From Streptomyces altiplanensis (GTDB lineage Bacteria; Actinomycetota; Actinomycetes; Streptomycetales; Streptomycetaceae), in contig RHMC01000006.1 in the NCBI GenBank assembly GCA_003719395.1, positions 1 through 64,000 of the forward strand: 64,000 nucleotides of DNA. The letters are read 5' to 3'. Position numbers and translations under genes: made by a program. The notes below the pieces were generated by a model. That model did not search any database and was not told the DNA's origin. It saw only the letters and a program-made list of their open reading frames with translations. Below are positions 1-9,142 of this stretch, in pieces (the stretch's first letter is position 1; every line of letters begins with the position of its first letter).

Positions 1-100
1 CGACGAACGTGGTCTTGCCCACGCCGAAGCCGCCCGCCACCACGATCTTCGCGGAAGTCGTGGTGCGGGCCGTCCCGCCGCTAGAGCTGGCGAAGTCCAC
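1..100 (-). CDS. cvnD: CvnD-type GTP-binding protein, partial (N-terminus only)
   Basis: The window begins inside this gene, so only about 33 N-terminal residues are present. They read from a GTG at 100 and carry a P-loop, GGFGVGKTTFV, preceded by KIVVAGGFG. This is the start of the small Ras-like GTPase that closes conservon operons. The GTG lies inside the last codons of the upstream DUF742 gene (20 bp overlap), which indicates translational coupling. Family knowledge: CvnD works at the membrane with the CvnA sensor, the CvnB roadblock protein and CvnC, loosely like a eukaryotic G-protein receptor complex. The rest of the GTPase (switch regions, NKxD) lies beyond the left edge and cannot be checked. 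Confidence 0.9.
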   Translation of the reverse strand, partial: MDFASSSGGTARTTTSAKIVVAGGFGVGKTTFV

Positions 101-488
101 TGAGCACCCTTTCCAGCAGCGTGACGTCCGGCGTGCCGCCGGCCTCTCCATTGCCCGGCTGGTGGATCGCCACCATGCCGGCCTCCGCCAGGTCGGCGAC
201 GAGGATCCGGGCGACGCCGAGCGGCATCGACAGCAGTGCCGACACCTCCGCCACCGACTTGACCTCACGGCACAGATGGCAGATCCGCTGGTGCTCGGGG
301 AGCAGCGTGGACAGGTGTGCGGGATCGGCGGTGGTGCTGACCAGTGCCTCGATGGCGAGCTGGTAGCGCGGCCGGGTCCGGCCGCCGGTCATCGCGTACG
401 GACGTACCAGCGGCTGGTCGCCCTCGTGGTCGTACGACGCGTCGTAACGCGTCCCGTACGGATCACGAGAGGCGGGGGGCGGGGTCAT
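81..488 (-). CDS. cvnC: CvnC, DUF742 conservon protein
   Basis: This 135-residue protein matches the DUF742 family that forms the third member of conservon operons. It contains the family-typical stretch VRPYAMTGGRTRP near residue 30 and a winged-helix-like C-terminal part (VAEVSALLSMPLGVARILVADL). I chose the ATG at 488 because a GGAGG ribosome site lies 8 bases upstream; a TTG at 512 is in frame but has no such site. It overlaps cvnD by 20 bp and follows cvnB after 115 bp. DUF742 proteins are thought to be DNA-binding or scaffolding partners in Cvn signalling, and no enzymatic residue is visible. The frame is intact. Confidence 0.92.
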   Translation of the reverse strand: MTPPPASRDPYGTRYDASYDHEGDQPLVRPYAMTGGRTRPRYQLAIEALVSTTADPAHLSTLLPEHQRICHLCREVKSVAEVSALLSMPLGVARILVADLAEAGMVAIHQPGNGEAGGTPDVTLLERVLSGLRQL

Positions 489-603
489 GGATCGATCCTC
501 CGGGCATGACAACAGGGGATGGGCCTGCGGTCTGACGGGGCCGGGGTGGGGGGCTGCGCGCGGCCTTTACGGTCTGTTCTCGGCAATACCTGCGGTGCGC
601 GGT

Positions 604-1026
604 CTAGTGGAGAAGACTGCCCTGAAGCTCCGCACGGAGGTCCGGGGTGAGAACGCTGCCGGCCCGGTCGACCAGCAGCGCCATCTCGTAGCCGACGAGG
701 CCGATGTCGCAGTCGGGGTGGGCGAGCACGGCCAGCGAGGAGCCGTCGGACACGGACATCAGGAAGAGGAAGCCGCGCTCCATCTCGACGACGGTCTGGG
801 TCACAGCCCCGCCCTCGAAGATCCGGGACGCCCCCGCGGTCAGCGAGGTCAGGCCGGAGGCCACGGCCGCCAGCTGGTCGGCACGGTCGCGCGGGAAGCC
901 TTCGGACATCGCCAGAAGGAGTCCGTCGGCGGAGACCACCACCGTGTGGGACACCCCTGGGGTGTTGTCCACGAAGTTGGTGATCAACCAGTTCAGGTTC
1001 TGGGCCGCCTGGCTCATCGGACTCAA
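604..1026 (-). CDS. cvnB: CvnB, roadblock/LC7-domain protein
   Basis: This 140-residue protein is a roadblock/LC7 fold: an N-terminal helix (AQNLNWLITNFVDNTPGVSH) followed by the typical VVVSADGLLLAMSEGF strand pair and a second helix-strand unit ending LVDRAG. Roadblock proteins bind small GTPases, and in conservons CvnB is believed to regulate CvnD. The start is the TTG at 1026, directly after the TAG of cvnA and six bases from an AGGAG site; an ATG at 1017 (MSQAAQ) is the alternative. Immediate adjacency to cvnA implies coupled translation. The frame is intact, unlike that of its upstream neighbour. Confidence 0.92.
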   Translation of the reverse strand: MSPMSQAAQNLNWLITNFVDNTPGVSHTVVVSADGLLLAMSEGFPRDRADQLAAVASGLTSLTAGASRIFEGGAVTQTVVEMERGFLFLMSVSDGSSLAVLAHPDCDIGLVGYEMALLVDRAGSVLTPDLRAELQGSLLH

Positions 1027-4000
1027 CTAACGCTCCTGCTGGTGAGTGGGGTCAATGGTGAAGCTGCCGGTCGTCGAGCCGTTGCTGCCGGCCTGGCGAC
1101 CCTGCTGGATACCCCGACGAAGATTGGTCAGCCGGCCGCGTACGTCGTCAGGCGCACGCGAGACCTGCGGACCGGTCTGGTGGTTCTGCTGCTGCGCGGT
1201 GCCCGGCACCAGATTGGCGCGCGGGACGCGACGCGGCAGACCCGAGGTCGTGACACCGCCGGCTGCGGGCTTCTTGACCCGCTCGGCCTGCTTTACGAGT
1301 TCGTCGTTCGGCGAGGTGCGCCAGGCGGCGCCGTTGGTGGCGTTCGTACCGTTGGTGGTGCTGCTCGCGGCACCCGTGTCGCGCGCCTGGGCGCGCTGCG
1401 GCATCGGAGGGGTGGCGGCGTGCGCGGCAGAGGTCTGCTGCGCCGGCCGCCCGGACTGCTGCTGGGGCTGCTGGGGCACGGGGGGTGCGCTGCTGCTGCT
1501 CGCCCTGCTGGAACCAGTTCGACTCGAGCGTGTCGAAGAGCGGCGTACGTTCGTCACTGGGGCCGGGGGCGGGCGGCAGCTCGTGCTGCGGCTGCTGCGG
1601 AGGCAGGCTCGCGACGGCGGACGCGGCGCGGCGCCGGAGTTCGCGGGGTTCCCCGTGTTCTCGCGGCCGTGCCGGCGCGGCGCCACCGGGCCGAGGCCCT
1701 GGGGCGCGCCCTGGCCCGGGTGCTGACCCTGGCCGTGCGGCTGCATCTGGCCGCCGTAGCCCGCCGGGCCGGTCTGCTGCGGGGCGCCGAAGTCCGGTCC
1801 GGCGAACTGCGCGGTGGACGCGGTCCTGCGGAGCCTGGAGCTCGGGCCGCTGGTACTGGCCGGCCGGGCCGTTGCCCTGCGGGGCGTTCGGCCCGGGCCC
1901 GGCGAACTGGCTTGTGGACGCAGGGTCCTGCGCACCGCGGGCACCGGGACGCTCGTACTGCCCGGTCGCCTGCTGGTTCACGGGACCGCGTACGTCGGAA
2001 CGCTCGAACCGGCCCGTGGAGGCGGGCGGCGGTCCGTCGAAGTCCGGCCGCTGGAACTCGGCGGTCGAGCCGGGACCCTGCCGGTCCGCGGCCTCTTCGT
2101 GACCGCGCGGCTGGTCGGTGCCCCAGCTGGTGGTCTGCGGACGCGCCGGACGCTGCGGGGCGGCGGAGCCGGGCAGTTCGGCACGCTGGCCCTGGCCGCC
2201 ACGGGACGGCGGCTGCTGCTGCGCACCGCCCCCCTGACCGCCCTGGGCGGGGTCGCTCTTCTGGAAGGCGTCCCGGCGTACGCCGGGACGCTCGCGGTTG
2301 CCGGCCTGCCGGCTGCCGCCGAAGGCACCGGAAAGACCGCCGCCCTGACCGGACCGGCCCGGAGCGGAGCCGGGCTGCTGGCCCTGGCCCTGGCCCCCGT
2401 CGCGCCCGGGCAGCGCGGCACGCGGACCGGAGCCCGCGACCTGGCCGCGCGCGCCACCGGAACCGGCGGGCAGCCGTCCCGCCGGAGCGGAGCCACCGGC
2501 GAGACCGGGACGGGCACCGCCGGCCGGCCCACGGCCGCCGGGGCCGGAGGGCACCTGCGGCTGGGCCGCCGCGCCGGTCTTGGTCGGAGCCTGCTTGCCG
2601 CCCTGGGCGAGATCGACGGCAGCATGACCAGCGCGGTCGTGCCACCGGAGTCGGAGGGACGCAGCTGGATGCGGATGCCGTGCCGCAGGGACAGGCGGCC
2701 GACCACGAACAGACCCATGCGGCGCGAGACCGAGACGTCCACGGTGGGCGGCGAGGCGAGCCGCTCGTTGATCGCGGCGAGGTCCTCCGGCGACAGGCCG
2801 ATACCGGTGTCGTGGATCTCGACGAGCACCCGCCCGTCGGGCAGCGCGTGACCGGTGACGCGGACTTTGGTCTGCGGAGAGGAGAACGACGTGGCGTTCT
2901 CCAGCAGCTCGGCGAGGAGGTGCACGAGGTCGTTGACGACGCGTCCCGCGACCTCGGTGCCCGGCACCGAGGACAGCTCGATGCGCTCGTACTGCTCCAC
3001 CTCGGACGCGGCGGCACGCAGGACGTCGACGAGCGGCACGGGCCGGGTCCAGCGGCGGCCGGGCTCTTCACCGGCGAGAACGAGCAGGTTCTCGCCGTTG
3101 CGGCGCATGCGGGTCGCGAGGTGGTCGAGCTTGAAGAGCGAGGAAAGCTGGTCGGGGTCGGCCTCGCGCGACTCCAGCTCGGAGATGAGCGAGAGCTGAC
3201 GCTGGATGAGGCCCTGCGAACGCCGCGACAGGTTGGTGAACATCGCGTTGACGTTGCTCGCAGCAGCGCCTGCTCGGCGGCGAGGCGGACCGCCTCGCGG
3301 TGCACGTCGTCGAAGGCCGCGGCCACCTTGCCGATCTCGTCGCGCGAGTGCACGCCGACGGACTCCACGGACGTGTCGACGTCCTGCGGGTCGGCCTCGG
3401 AGAGCTGCTTGACGAGCTCGGGGAGACGGTCCTGGGCGACCCGGGTGGCGGTGTCCTGGAGCCGGCGCAGCGAGCGGATCATGGAGCGGGCCACGACGAA
3501 CGCGCCGACGAGCGAGACACCGAGGACGAGCAGGATCAGCGCACCGTTGAGGATGGCGTCCTGCTGCGACTCGTCGCGCAGCTCACGAGCCTTCTGCTCC
3601 ATCTCGTTGAGGAGCGTGGTCTCGATCTGCTTCATGGCCTGGATCTTGTTGGAGTCCGCGTCCGTCCAGTCCATGTACGAACGCGGGAGCTCACGCCTGA
3701 GCCCGCCCGACGTCTGCAGAATCCGGTGCGCGTACTTGTCGGCGGCCTCGATGTCGGGCTTGCCGGTGTCCAGCGGCGCGGTCAGTTCCTCGGCGTCGCC
3801 CACGTAGACGGAGGCGAACGAATTGCGCGCCGCGTCCTCGCTCTCCATCGCGGACTTGGCGAAGAGACGGTCGCCCTCGTTGAGCTTGCCCGTCTCCCGG
3901 TTGTTGGCCGGCAGCGCCGCGGCGATGATCGCGCGCTGGATGGAGGCGTACTCCTTGGCGGAGGAGAAGGCCGCCAGGGCGCGCGTCCGCTTGATCATCT

Positions 4001-4732
4001 CCGGGTTGGAGGTGGCCTGCGCCATGTCCTGGGAGAGGCTCAGCAGCGAGGTGATCAGCTGGCTGTAGTTGTTGACCGTCTGCGAGTTGGACGTCTTCTG
4101 GTACGCGTCCTCGCGGATCTGGCGGATGGAGTTCAGCCGGCCGGCGATGTCCCGGAGGCTGACGCGGATGCTCCGGAGGCTCTCGTCGCCTTCCGTCTCG
4201 ATGTTGTTCGTACCGGCGATGAACGCGTCCCTGGCCCGGTCGGTCTTGTCCCGGGGACCCTTCACCTTGAAGTCGGCGGGGCTGGTGCCGTTGGCGAGCG
4301 GACCGGCCGACTTGTCGCGCTCCTCCTGGAGCGCGGCGGCGAGCTCGGTCGCCTGCTTGGTCATGTCGGTCAGCAGCTGCATGTGCTCCAGCTGCTCCAT
4401 GTCGTTCATGGACTCGTTGATGCGCAGACCGCCGAGCGTGGTCGCCGCGACCACCGGCAGGGCCAGCAGGGAGACCAGACGGGTGCTGATGCGCCAGTTG
4501 CGCAGGGCTATTCGCGAGCCCGTGGAAGTGGGCTCCTTGGCTCTCACGGGAGCGGCCTGAGCCGCCTGCTCACCGCCGCCCTTGGCCGCGGTGCGCGCGC
4601 CGCGATCGCCGCCACCGTCGCCGCCGCGGCCGACGCGTGCTTCTGGGCGTGCTGGGGCGAGGATCCGCGGTCGGTCCCGCGCGGCTCCTGCTCCGCCGCA
4701 GCGCTGCCATCCCTCTTGAAACGTCCCTGCAC
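1027..4732 (-). CDS. cvnA: CvnA, nitrate/nitrite-type sensor histidine kinase (several frameshifts)
   Basis: Membrane sensor kinase of the conservon. Reading from a GTG at 4732, it has a charged N-tail, a membrane helix near 4440-4500 (LVSLLALPVVAATTLGG), a long extracytoplasmic nitrate-sensor-like helical domain (4400-3600), a second membrane helix (LILLVLGVSLVGAFVVARSM, about 3480-3540), HAMP, a dimerisation helix (LSRRSQGLIQRQLSLI), an HATPase domain with ELLENATSFS and IHDTGIGLS, and a very long proline/glutamine/glycine-rich C-terminal tail to 1027. The frame breaks near 4600, 3256 and 2617 and about three times between 1830 and 1480, mostly single-base losses. All pieces are conserved and colinear, so I treat it as one gene. 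It heads the cvnABCD operon. Confidence 0.88.
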
Positions 4733-5245
4733 TAGCGTCGCAACCTCTGGACCAGGCGTTCCTCCGCGTGAACGGCGGAACGGTGTCGAGTCGTGGGGCA
4801 CCGAACGGCCCCATGGGTGGTCGTGAGTGACCGGCGCTTCTCCCCTTCCCGCCGCCACTCGGCGCTGCGTTGTGCGCCCTGCGCGCCGGCTGGAATCTCG
4901 CGGCGGTCCGGGGAATTCCAGCACAGTGCCGGATCTCCAACAAGGCCCGCGTGTCGGGCCGCGACCAGCGTGACAGGGCGTGAGGGATGCGTGACAAGGT
5001 GTAGAAACAATTCGGGTCTAAAAGGGGCAAAAGGGAGTGAGTCGCTTAGGGGTGGGGGGTGTCCCAGTCCTGATGATCAGGAGCGGAATCATGCCTTCAG
5101 TGGCGCAATGTCCGTTTCCCCGGTCCGAGGATCCCGCCCGAAATGATCGATATGCCTGCCATCTCGTGAGGAAACTCACACACTGTTCCCGTCTGCTTCA
5201 CATCTTTGACGGGGAAGCGGGTGTTTAGCCTGACGCTTTACAGGG
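4733..5245. other. Intergenic region between cvnA and the TANPRRT peptide gene
   Basis: This 513-bp non-coding stretch separates the divergent cvn operon and the small peptide gene, so promoters for both should lie here. I see a triple GCGTGA direct repeat (4968-4994) and a possible -35-like TTGACG at 5206 with a TAGCCT at 5226, although that spacing is short. Nothing in it looks like a conserved protein. Confidence 0.5.
4968..4994. repeat. Three GCGTGA direct repeats at helical spacing
   Basis: GCGTGA occurs at 4968, 4978 and 4989, spaced 10 and 11 bp. Two of the copies continue as GCGTGACA. This phasing is what a protein binding one face of the helix would need. The site is about 240 bp upstream of the cvnA start and 250 bp upstream of the small peptide gene. 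A regulator is not identified. Confidence 0.4.
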
Positions 5246-5485
5246 ATGGCGAATCCGACAATCACCGCGCCCGGCCGACCGGCGCCCCTACCGACAAGGC
5301 TTGAACAGCAGATGAACACCATGACGATGTTCCGCAGCACCGCCAACCCGCGCCGCACCACGCTGGCGCACCTCGAGGACGCCACGGACCTGCAGACGGC
5401 CGAGCGGCCGGAGCACCCCGTCGAGCTCCCCTCCGAGACCGCCAACCCGCGCCGGACCATCCTCATGGAAGCCCCCGCCGCCTAG
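5246..5485 (+). CDS. Small peptide with duplicated TANPRRT(T/I)L motif, unknown function
   Basis: I do not recognise this family. The longest reading gives 79 residues from ATG 5246; in-frame ATGs at 5312 (MNTMTMF) and 5321 would give about 57 and 54 residues. The initiation site is uncertain: an AGGG abuts the first ATG, and an AAGG lies 12 bases before the second. The striking feature is STANPRRTTL in the middle and ETANPRRTIL near the C-terminus, separated by an acidic segment (LEDATDLQTAERPEHPVE). There is no cysteine, membrane segment or signal peptide. A short repetitive design resembles a precursor peptide or a bivalent binding peptide, but no modifying enzyme lies beside it. It sits between the divergent cvn operon and the FAH-family gene. 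Confidence 0.7.
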   Translation: MANPTITAPGRPAPLPTRLEQQMNTMTMFRSTANPRRTTLAHLEDATDLQTAERPEHPVELPSETANPRRTILMEAPAA

Positions 5486-5583
5486 TCGGACGCGGCGGCG
5501 ATACGGGAGGCGGGACCCCTCGGCCGCGTTAGCCTGGAGCGTCAGTCTCCGGCCAGCCAGCAAGTAAGGGGCGGCAGCATCCC

Positions 5584-6390
5584 GTGCGCATCGCCAGGTT
5601 CTCCATCGACGGCAATGTCGCCTTCGGCGCGGTTGAGGGTCCCAGCGCCCCAGGCGCAGAGGCAGACCTCGTCCTCGACATCATCAAGGGCATCCCGTAC
5701 GCCGACTTCGAGCTCTCGGGCGTCAAGGTCCCGCTGAGCAAGGTCCGGCTCCTGCCGCCCGTGCTCCCCAGCAAGGTCGTGGCCGTCGGCCGCAACTACG
5801 CGGAGCACGCGGCGGAACTGGGCAACGCCGTCTTCGACGATCAAGGCCGTCCGGACGCGCCCCTCACCTTCTTCAAGCCGTCCACCTCGGTGACCGGCCC
5901 GGGTGACGACATCGCGTACCCCTCCTTCTCCAGCGAGCTGCACCACGAGGCCGAACTGGCCGTGGTCATCGGCCGCATGTGCCGTGAGGTCCCGCGCGAG
6001 CGCGTCAAGGACGTCGTCCTCGGCTACACCTGCGCCAACGACGTCACCGCACGCGACGTCCAGCAGCGCGAGAAGCAGTGGGCCAGGGCCAAGGGCTTCG
6101 ACACCTCGTGCCCGCTCGGCCCCTGGGTGGAGACCGATCTCGACCCCGGCGATCTCGCCATCCAGTGCACGGTCAACGGCCAACAGCGCCAGCTCGGACG
6201 CACGAGCGACATGATCCGCTCCGTCGAGGACCTGATCGTGCACATCTCCGAGGCCATGACACTGCTCCCGGGCGACGTCATCCTCACGGGTACCCCGGCC
6301 GGAGTCGGACCCCTGAACGTCGGCGACGAAGTCGCCGTCACCATCGAAGGCATCGGCACTCTCACCAACAAGGTGATCAAGCGTGGCTAG
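5584..6390 (+). CDS. Fumarylacetoacetate hydrolase family protein
   Basis: This 268-residue protein begins at a GTG with an AAGGGG site upstream. It carries the FAH fold: an N-terminal adapter part, then [13 protein letters not shown], the metal-binding [14 protein letters not shown] (acidic ligands), and a C-terminal [17 protein letters not shown]. The family acts on C-C bonds of 2-oxo or diketo acids (acylpyruvases, oxaloacetate decarboxylases, hydratases) with Mg2+. The sequence does not fix the substrate. Its stop overlaps the gltX start by 8 bp, so the two are probably cotranscribed and translationally coupled. The frame is intact. Confidence 0.9.
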   Translation: MRIARFSIDGNVAFGAVEGPSAPGAEADLVLDIIKGIPYADFELSGVKVPLSKVRLLPPVLPSKVVAVGRNYAEHAAELGNAVFDDQGRPDAPLTFFKPSTSVTGPGDDIAYPSFSSELHHEAELAVVIGRMCREVPRERVKDVVLGYTCANDVTARDVQQREKQWARAKGFDTSCPLGPWVETDLDPGDLAIQCTVNGQQRQLGRTSDMIRSVEDLIVHISEAMTLLPGDVILTGTPAGVGPLNVGDEVAVTIEGIGTLTNKVIKRG

Positions 6391-7858
6391 CGCACCCGTA
6401 CGTGTACGTTTCTGTCCCTCGCCGACCGGCAACCCCCACGTGGGCCTGGTCCGCACCGCCCTGTTCAACTGGGCGTTCGCCCGGCACAACGGCGGCACGA
6501 TGGTCTTCCGCATCGAGGACACCGACGCCGCCCGCGACTCCGAGGAGTCGTACAACCAGCTGCTCGACTCGCTGCGCTGGCTGGGCCTCGACTGGGACGA
6601 GGGCCCCGAGGTCGGCGGCCCGCACGCCCCGTACCGCCAGTCGCAGCGGATGGACATCTACAAGGACGTCGCCCGGAAGCTGATGGCCGGCGGCTACGCG
6701 TACGAGTGCTTCTGCACCGCCCTGGAGCTGGAGGTCCGCCGCGACGCCGCCCGCGCGGCCGGCAAGCCGTCCGGCTACGACGGCACCTGCCGCAACCTCA
6801 GCGCCGAGCGCATCGAGCGGTACAAGGCCGAGGGCCGCGAGGCCATCGTGCGCTTCCGGATGCCCGACGAGCCGATCACCTTCACGGACCTGGTCCGCGG
6901 CGAGCTGACCTTCAACCCGGACAACGTCCCGGACTACGGCATCGTCCGCGCCAACGGCGCCCCCCTCTACACGCTCGTCAACCCGGTCGACGACGCGCTG
7001 ATGGAGATCACCCACGTCCTGCGCGGCGAGGACCTGCTGTCCTCCACCCCCCGCCAGATCGCGCTCTACAAGGCGCTGATCGAGCTGGGCATCGCCAAGG
7101 AGATCCCGCAGTTCGGGCACCTCCCGTACGTCATGGGCGAGGGCAACAAGAAGCTCTCCAAGCGCGACCCCGAGGCGTCCCTCAACCTCTACCGCGAGCG
7201 CGGCTTCCTCCGGGAGGGCCTGCTGAACTACCTGTCCCTCCTGGGCTGGTCGATCGCCGAGGACCGCGACATCTTCACGATCGAGGAGATGGTGGCGGCC
7301 TTCGACATCAAGGACGTCAACGCCAACCCGGCGCGCTTCGACCTGAAGAAGTGCGAGCACATCAACGCCGAGCACCTGCGCAAGCTCTCGGTCGACGACT
7401 TCGCCGCCGCCTGCGAGCCGTGGCTGAAGGCGCCGTACGCCAACTGGAAGCCGGAGTCCTTCGACCGGGCGGCCTTCGAGGCGATCGCCCCGCACGCCCA
7501 GACCCGCGTGACGGTCCTCTCCGACATCACCGCCAACGTCGACTTCCTCTTCCTCGACGAGCCGGTCGAGGACGAGGCGTCGTGGGCGAAGGCGATGAAG
7601 GGCGAGCCGGTCCCGCTCCTCACCACCGCCCGCGCCAACCTCGAAGCGGCCGACTGGACCAGCCCCGAGTCCCTCAAGGGGGCCGTCCTGGCCGCCGGCG
7701 AGGCCCACGGCCTGAAGCTCGGCAAGGCCCAGGCCCCGGTCCGCGTCGCGGTCACCGGCCGCACGGTGGGCCTGCCGCTCTTCGAGTCCCTGGAGATCCT
7801 GGGCAAGGAGAAGACCCTGTCCCGCATCGACGCGGCCCTGGCGAAGCTCACCGCGTAA
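6383..7858 (+). CDS. gltX: Glutamyl-tRNA synthetase
   Basis: Cytosolic class I aminoacyl-tRNA synthetase of 491 residues that charges tRNA-Glu, and in actinobacteria usually also tRNA-Gln for later amidation. The HIGH-type motif is [11 protein letters not shown] (residues about 13-22) and the KMSKS-type motif is [11 protein letters not shown] (about residue 258). The helical anticodon-binding C-terminal domain is present, and length fits the family. It starts at a GTG overlapping the FAH-family gene. The cluster of tRNA-Gln and tRNA-Glu genes 1 kb downstream fits functionally. A strong 17-bp terminator follows. The frame is intact. Confidence 0.98.
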   Translation: MASAPVRVRFCPSPTGNPHVGLVRTALFNWAFARHNGGTMVFRIEDTDAARDSEESYNQLLDSLRWLGLDWDEGPEVGGPHAPYRQSQRMDIYKDVARKLMAGGYAYECFCTALELEVRRDAARAAGKPSGYDGTCRNLSAERIERYKAEGREAIVRFRMPDEPITFTDLVRGELTFNPDNVPDYGIVRANGAPLYTLVNPVDDALMEITHVLRGEDLLSSTPRQIALYKALIELGIAKEIPQFGHLPYVMGEGNKKLSKRDPEASLNLYRERGFLREGLLNYLSLLGWSIAEDRDIFTIEEMVAAFDIKDVNANPARFDLKKCEHINAEHLRKLSVDDFAAACEPWLKAPYANWKPESFDRAAFEAIAPHAQTRVTVLSDITANVDFLFLDEPVEDEASWAKAMKGEPVPLLTTARANLEAADWTSPESLKGAVLAAGEAHGLKLGKAQAPVRVAVTGRTVGLPLFESLEILGKEKTLSRIDAALAKLTA

Positions 7859-7875
7859 GCACGGCCCGTACGCAC

Positions 7876-7912
7876 GAGGGGCCCGGAAGCCGCACCGGCT
7901 TCCGGGCCCCTC
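7876..7912 (+). terminator. Rho-independent-type terminator after gltX
   Basis: A perfect 17-bp inverted repeat (GAGGGGCCCGGAAGCCG and its complement) with a 3-base loop starts 18 bp after the gltX stop. It lacks a clear U tract, as is usual for Streptomyces terminators. Confidence 0.85.
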
Positions 7913-7914
7913 GC

Positions 7915-8058
7915 GTGCCGTCGGGGCATGCCGGTCCGCGCCGTGGCCCGGGACATCGGCACTGTGTTCTTCGGGGGGCGACCCCGAACCCCCAGCCGGG
8001 AGCCGGCGTCACGGGTACCGTCGGGGCATGCCGATCCGCGCCGTGGTCTGGGACATCG
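7915..8058 (+). repeat. 44-bp direct repeat duplicating the start region of the HAD gene
   Basis: Bases 7915-7958 and 8015-8058 match at 40 of 44 positions, exactly 100 bp apart. Both copies carry TCGGGGCATGCCG with an ATG (7928 and 8028) and encode MP-(V/I)-RAV. Only the second copy continues into the HAD phosphatase; the first runs into unrelated sequence. It is a partial duplication of a gene start in the upstream spacer. Confidence 0.85.
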
Positions 8059-8747
8059 ACGACACGATCTTCGACTACGCGAGCGCCGACACCGCAGGCA
8101 TGCGTGATCACCTCGCGGCCGAGGGCCTGCTGGACGGGTACGACTCCGTCGACCAGGCCCTCGACCGCTGGCGCGAGCTCACCGAGCTCCACTGGGCGCG
8201 GTTCGCCGCCGGTGAGGCCGGTTTCGAGGAGCAGCGGCGCGACCGCGTCCGGTCCTTCCTCGGTACGCCGCTGAGCGACGACGCGGCGGACGAGTGGTTC
8301 CTGCGGTACGTCGCCCACTACGAGGCCGCCTGGAAGCTGTTCCCCGACACCGTCCCGGCGCTGGACGTCCTGGCGGACGACTACCGCCACGCCGTGCTGT
8401 CCAATTCCAGCATCCACAACCAGGACCGCAAGCTGCGGATCCTCGGCGTGCGCGACCGCTTCGAGGCGCTGCTGTGCGCCGCCGAGCTGGGCTTTTCCAA
8501 GCCCGCGGCCGAGGCGTTCCACGCGGCCTGCGACGCGCTCGACCTGCCCCCGCACGAGGTGGCGTACGTCGGCGACCAGCCCGACATCGACGCCCGGGGC
8601 GCCGACGCCGCCGGCCTGGCGGGCATCTGGCTCGACCGCGGCGGAGTCGGCGGCCGCCCGGAGCTCGTCCGGATCACCGGCCTTGAGCAGCTACCTGGCC
8701 TGTTGCGGGGCGATACCCGTTTTGGAGCGCCGTCCACCTTCGGGTAA
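8028..8747 (+). CDS. HAD-superfamily hydrolase
   Basis: A 239-residue haloacid dehalogenase-like phosphatase. Motif I is WDIDDTIFDY with the nucleophile Asp and general acid Asp two residues on, motif II is the VLSNSS segment, and motif III/IV are the Lys in GFSKPAAE and VGDQPDIDARGA. An alpha-helical C1 cap lies between residues about 20 and 90. The family hydrolyses small phosphomonoesters; the substrate is not predictable here. The start at ATG 8028 is preceded by a duplicated copy of its own initiation region. It is followed by a short terminator-like hairpin and then tRNA genes. The frame is intact. Confidence 0.9.
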   Translation: MPIRAVVWDIDDTIFDYASADTAGMRDHLAAEGLLDGYDSVDQALDRWRELTELHWARFAAGEAGFEEQRRDRVRSFLGTPLSDDAADEWFLRYVAHYEAAWKLFPDTVPALDVLADDYRHAVLSNSSIHNQDRKLRILGVRDRFEALLCAAELGFSKPAAEAFHAACDALDLPPHEVAYVGDQPDIDARGADAAGLAGIWLDRGGVGGRPELVRITGLEQLPGLLRGDTRFGAPSTFG

Positions 8748-8807
8748 TGTTCTTTCTGCGCCGCCCGAGAGGGCCGAAAGGTCCGGCCGGGAAGCGCAAA
8801 CCAAACA

Positions 8808-8825
8808 AACCCCCACTAGGGGGTT
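8808..8825 (+). terminator. Small hairpin with T-rich tail before the tRNA genes
   Basis: AACCCCC-ACTA-GGGGGTT is followed by GAGTTTT. This is a plausible terminator of the HAD gene, ending 10 bp before the first tRNA. It could instead be a processing signal in the tRNA precursor. Confidence 0.5.
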
Positions 8826-8834
8826 GAGTTTTGG

Positions 8835-8906
8835 TGGGCTATGGTGTAATTGGCAGCACGACGGTTTCTGGTTCCGTTAGTCTAGGTTCGAGTCCTGGTA
8901 GCCCAG
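8835..8906 (+). tRNA. tRNA-Gln (CTG), copy 1
   Basis: A 72-nt cloverleaf: acceptor TGGGCTA pairs perfectly with TAGCCCA (8899-8905), the discriminator is G, the T-loop is GGTTCGAGTCC, and anticodon CTG lies at 8868-8870. The anticodon stem is ACGGT/TCCGT with a T-T at the loop end. CCA is not encoded. Confidence 0.95.
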
Positions 8907-8944
8907 CTCGCAGGAGCTGTTGATTCAAGTGCAGCATCTGCAAG

Positions 8945-9017
8945 GCCCCCGTTGTGTAGCGGCCTAGCACGCCGCCCTCTCAAGGCGGTAGCGCCGGTTC
9001 GAATCCGGTCGGGGGTA
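8945..9017 (+). tRNA. tRNA-Glu (CTC), copy 1
   Basis: A 73-nt cloverleaf: acceptor GCCCCCG pairs with CGGGGGT (G-U at the end), anticodon stem CCGCC/GGCGG is perfect, anticodon CTC lies at 8979-8981, and the T-arm is CCGGTTCGAATCCGG. CCA is not encoded. Confidence 0.95.
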
Positions 9018-9047
9018 CTGTTTAAACCGCATTGGTCTAAACCACCA

Positions 9048-9119
9048 TGGGCTATGGTGTAATTGGCAGCACGAGGGTTTCTGGTTCCCTTAGTCTAGGT
9101 TCGAGTCCTGGTAGCCCAG
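9048..9119 (+). tRNA. tRNA-Gln (CTG), copy 2
   Basis: Almost identical to copy 1, with anticodon CTG at 9081-9083. It differs by a compensatory pair in the anticodon stem (AGGGT/TCCCT here, ACGGT/TCCGT in copy 1), so the C-G pair became G-C and folding is kept. This supports both copies being functional. Confidence 0.95.
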
Positions 9120-9142
9120 CTCGCAGAGCTCGTTTCTGCAAG

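Noticed and set aside
487-3807. An 1,106-codon open frame on the plus strand opposite cvnA
   Set aside because: It lacks recognisable domains, is very rich in Arg/Gly/Ala, and mirrors the codon pattern of cvnA on the other strand. High-GC genes routinely leave such open antisense frames.
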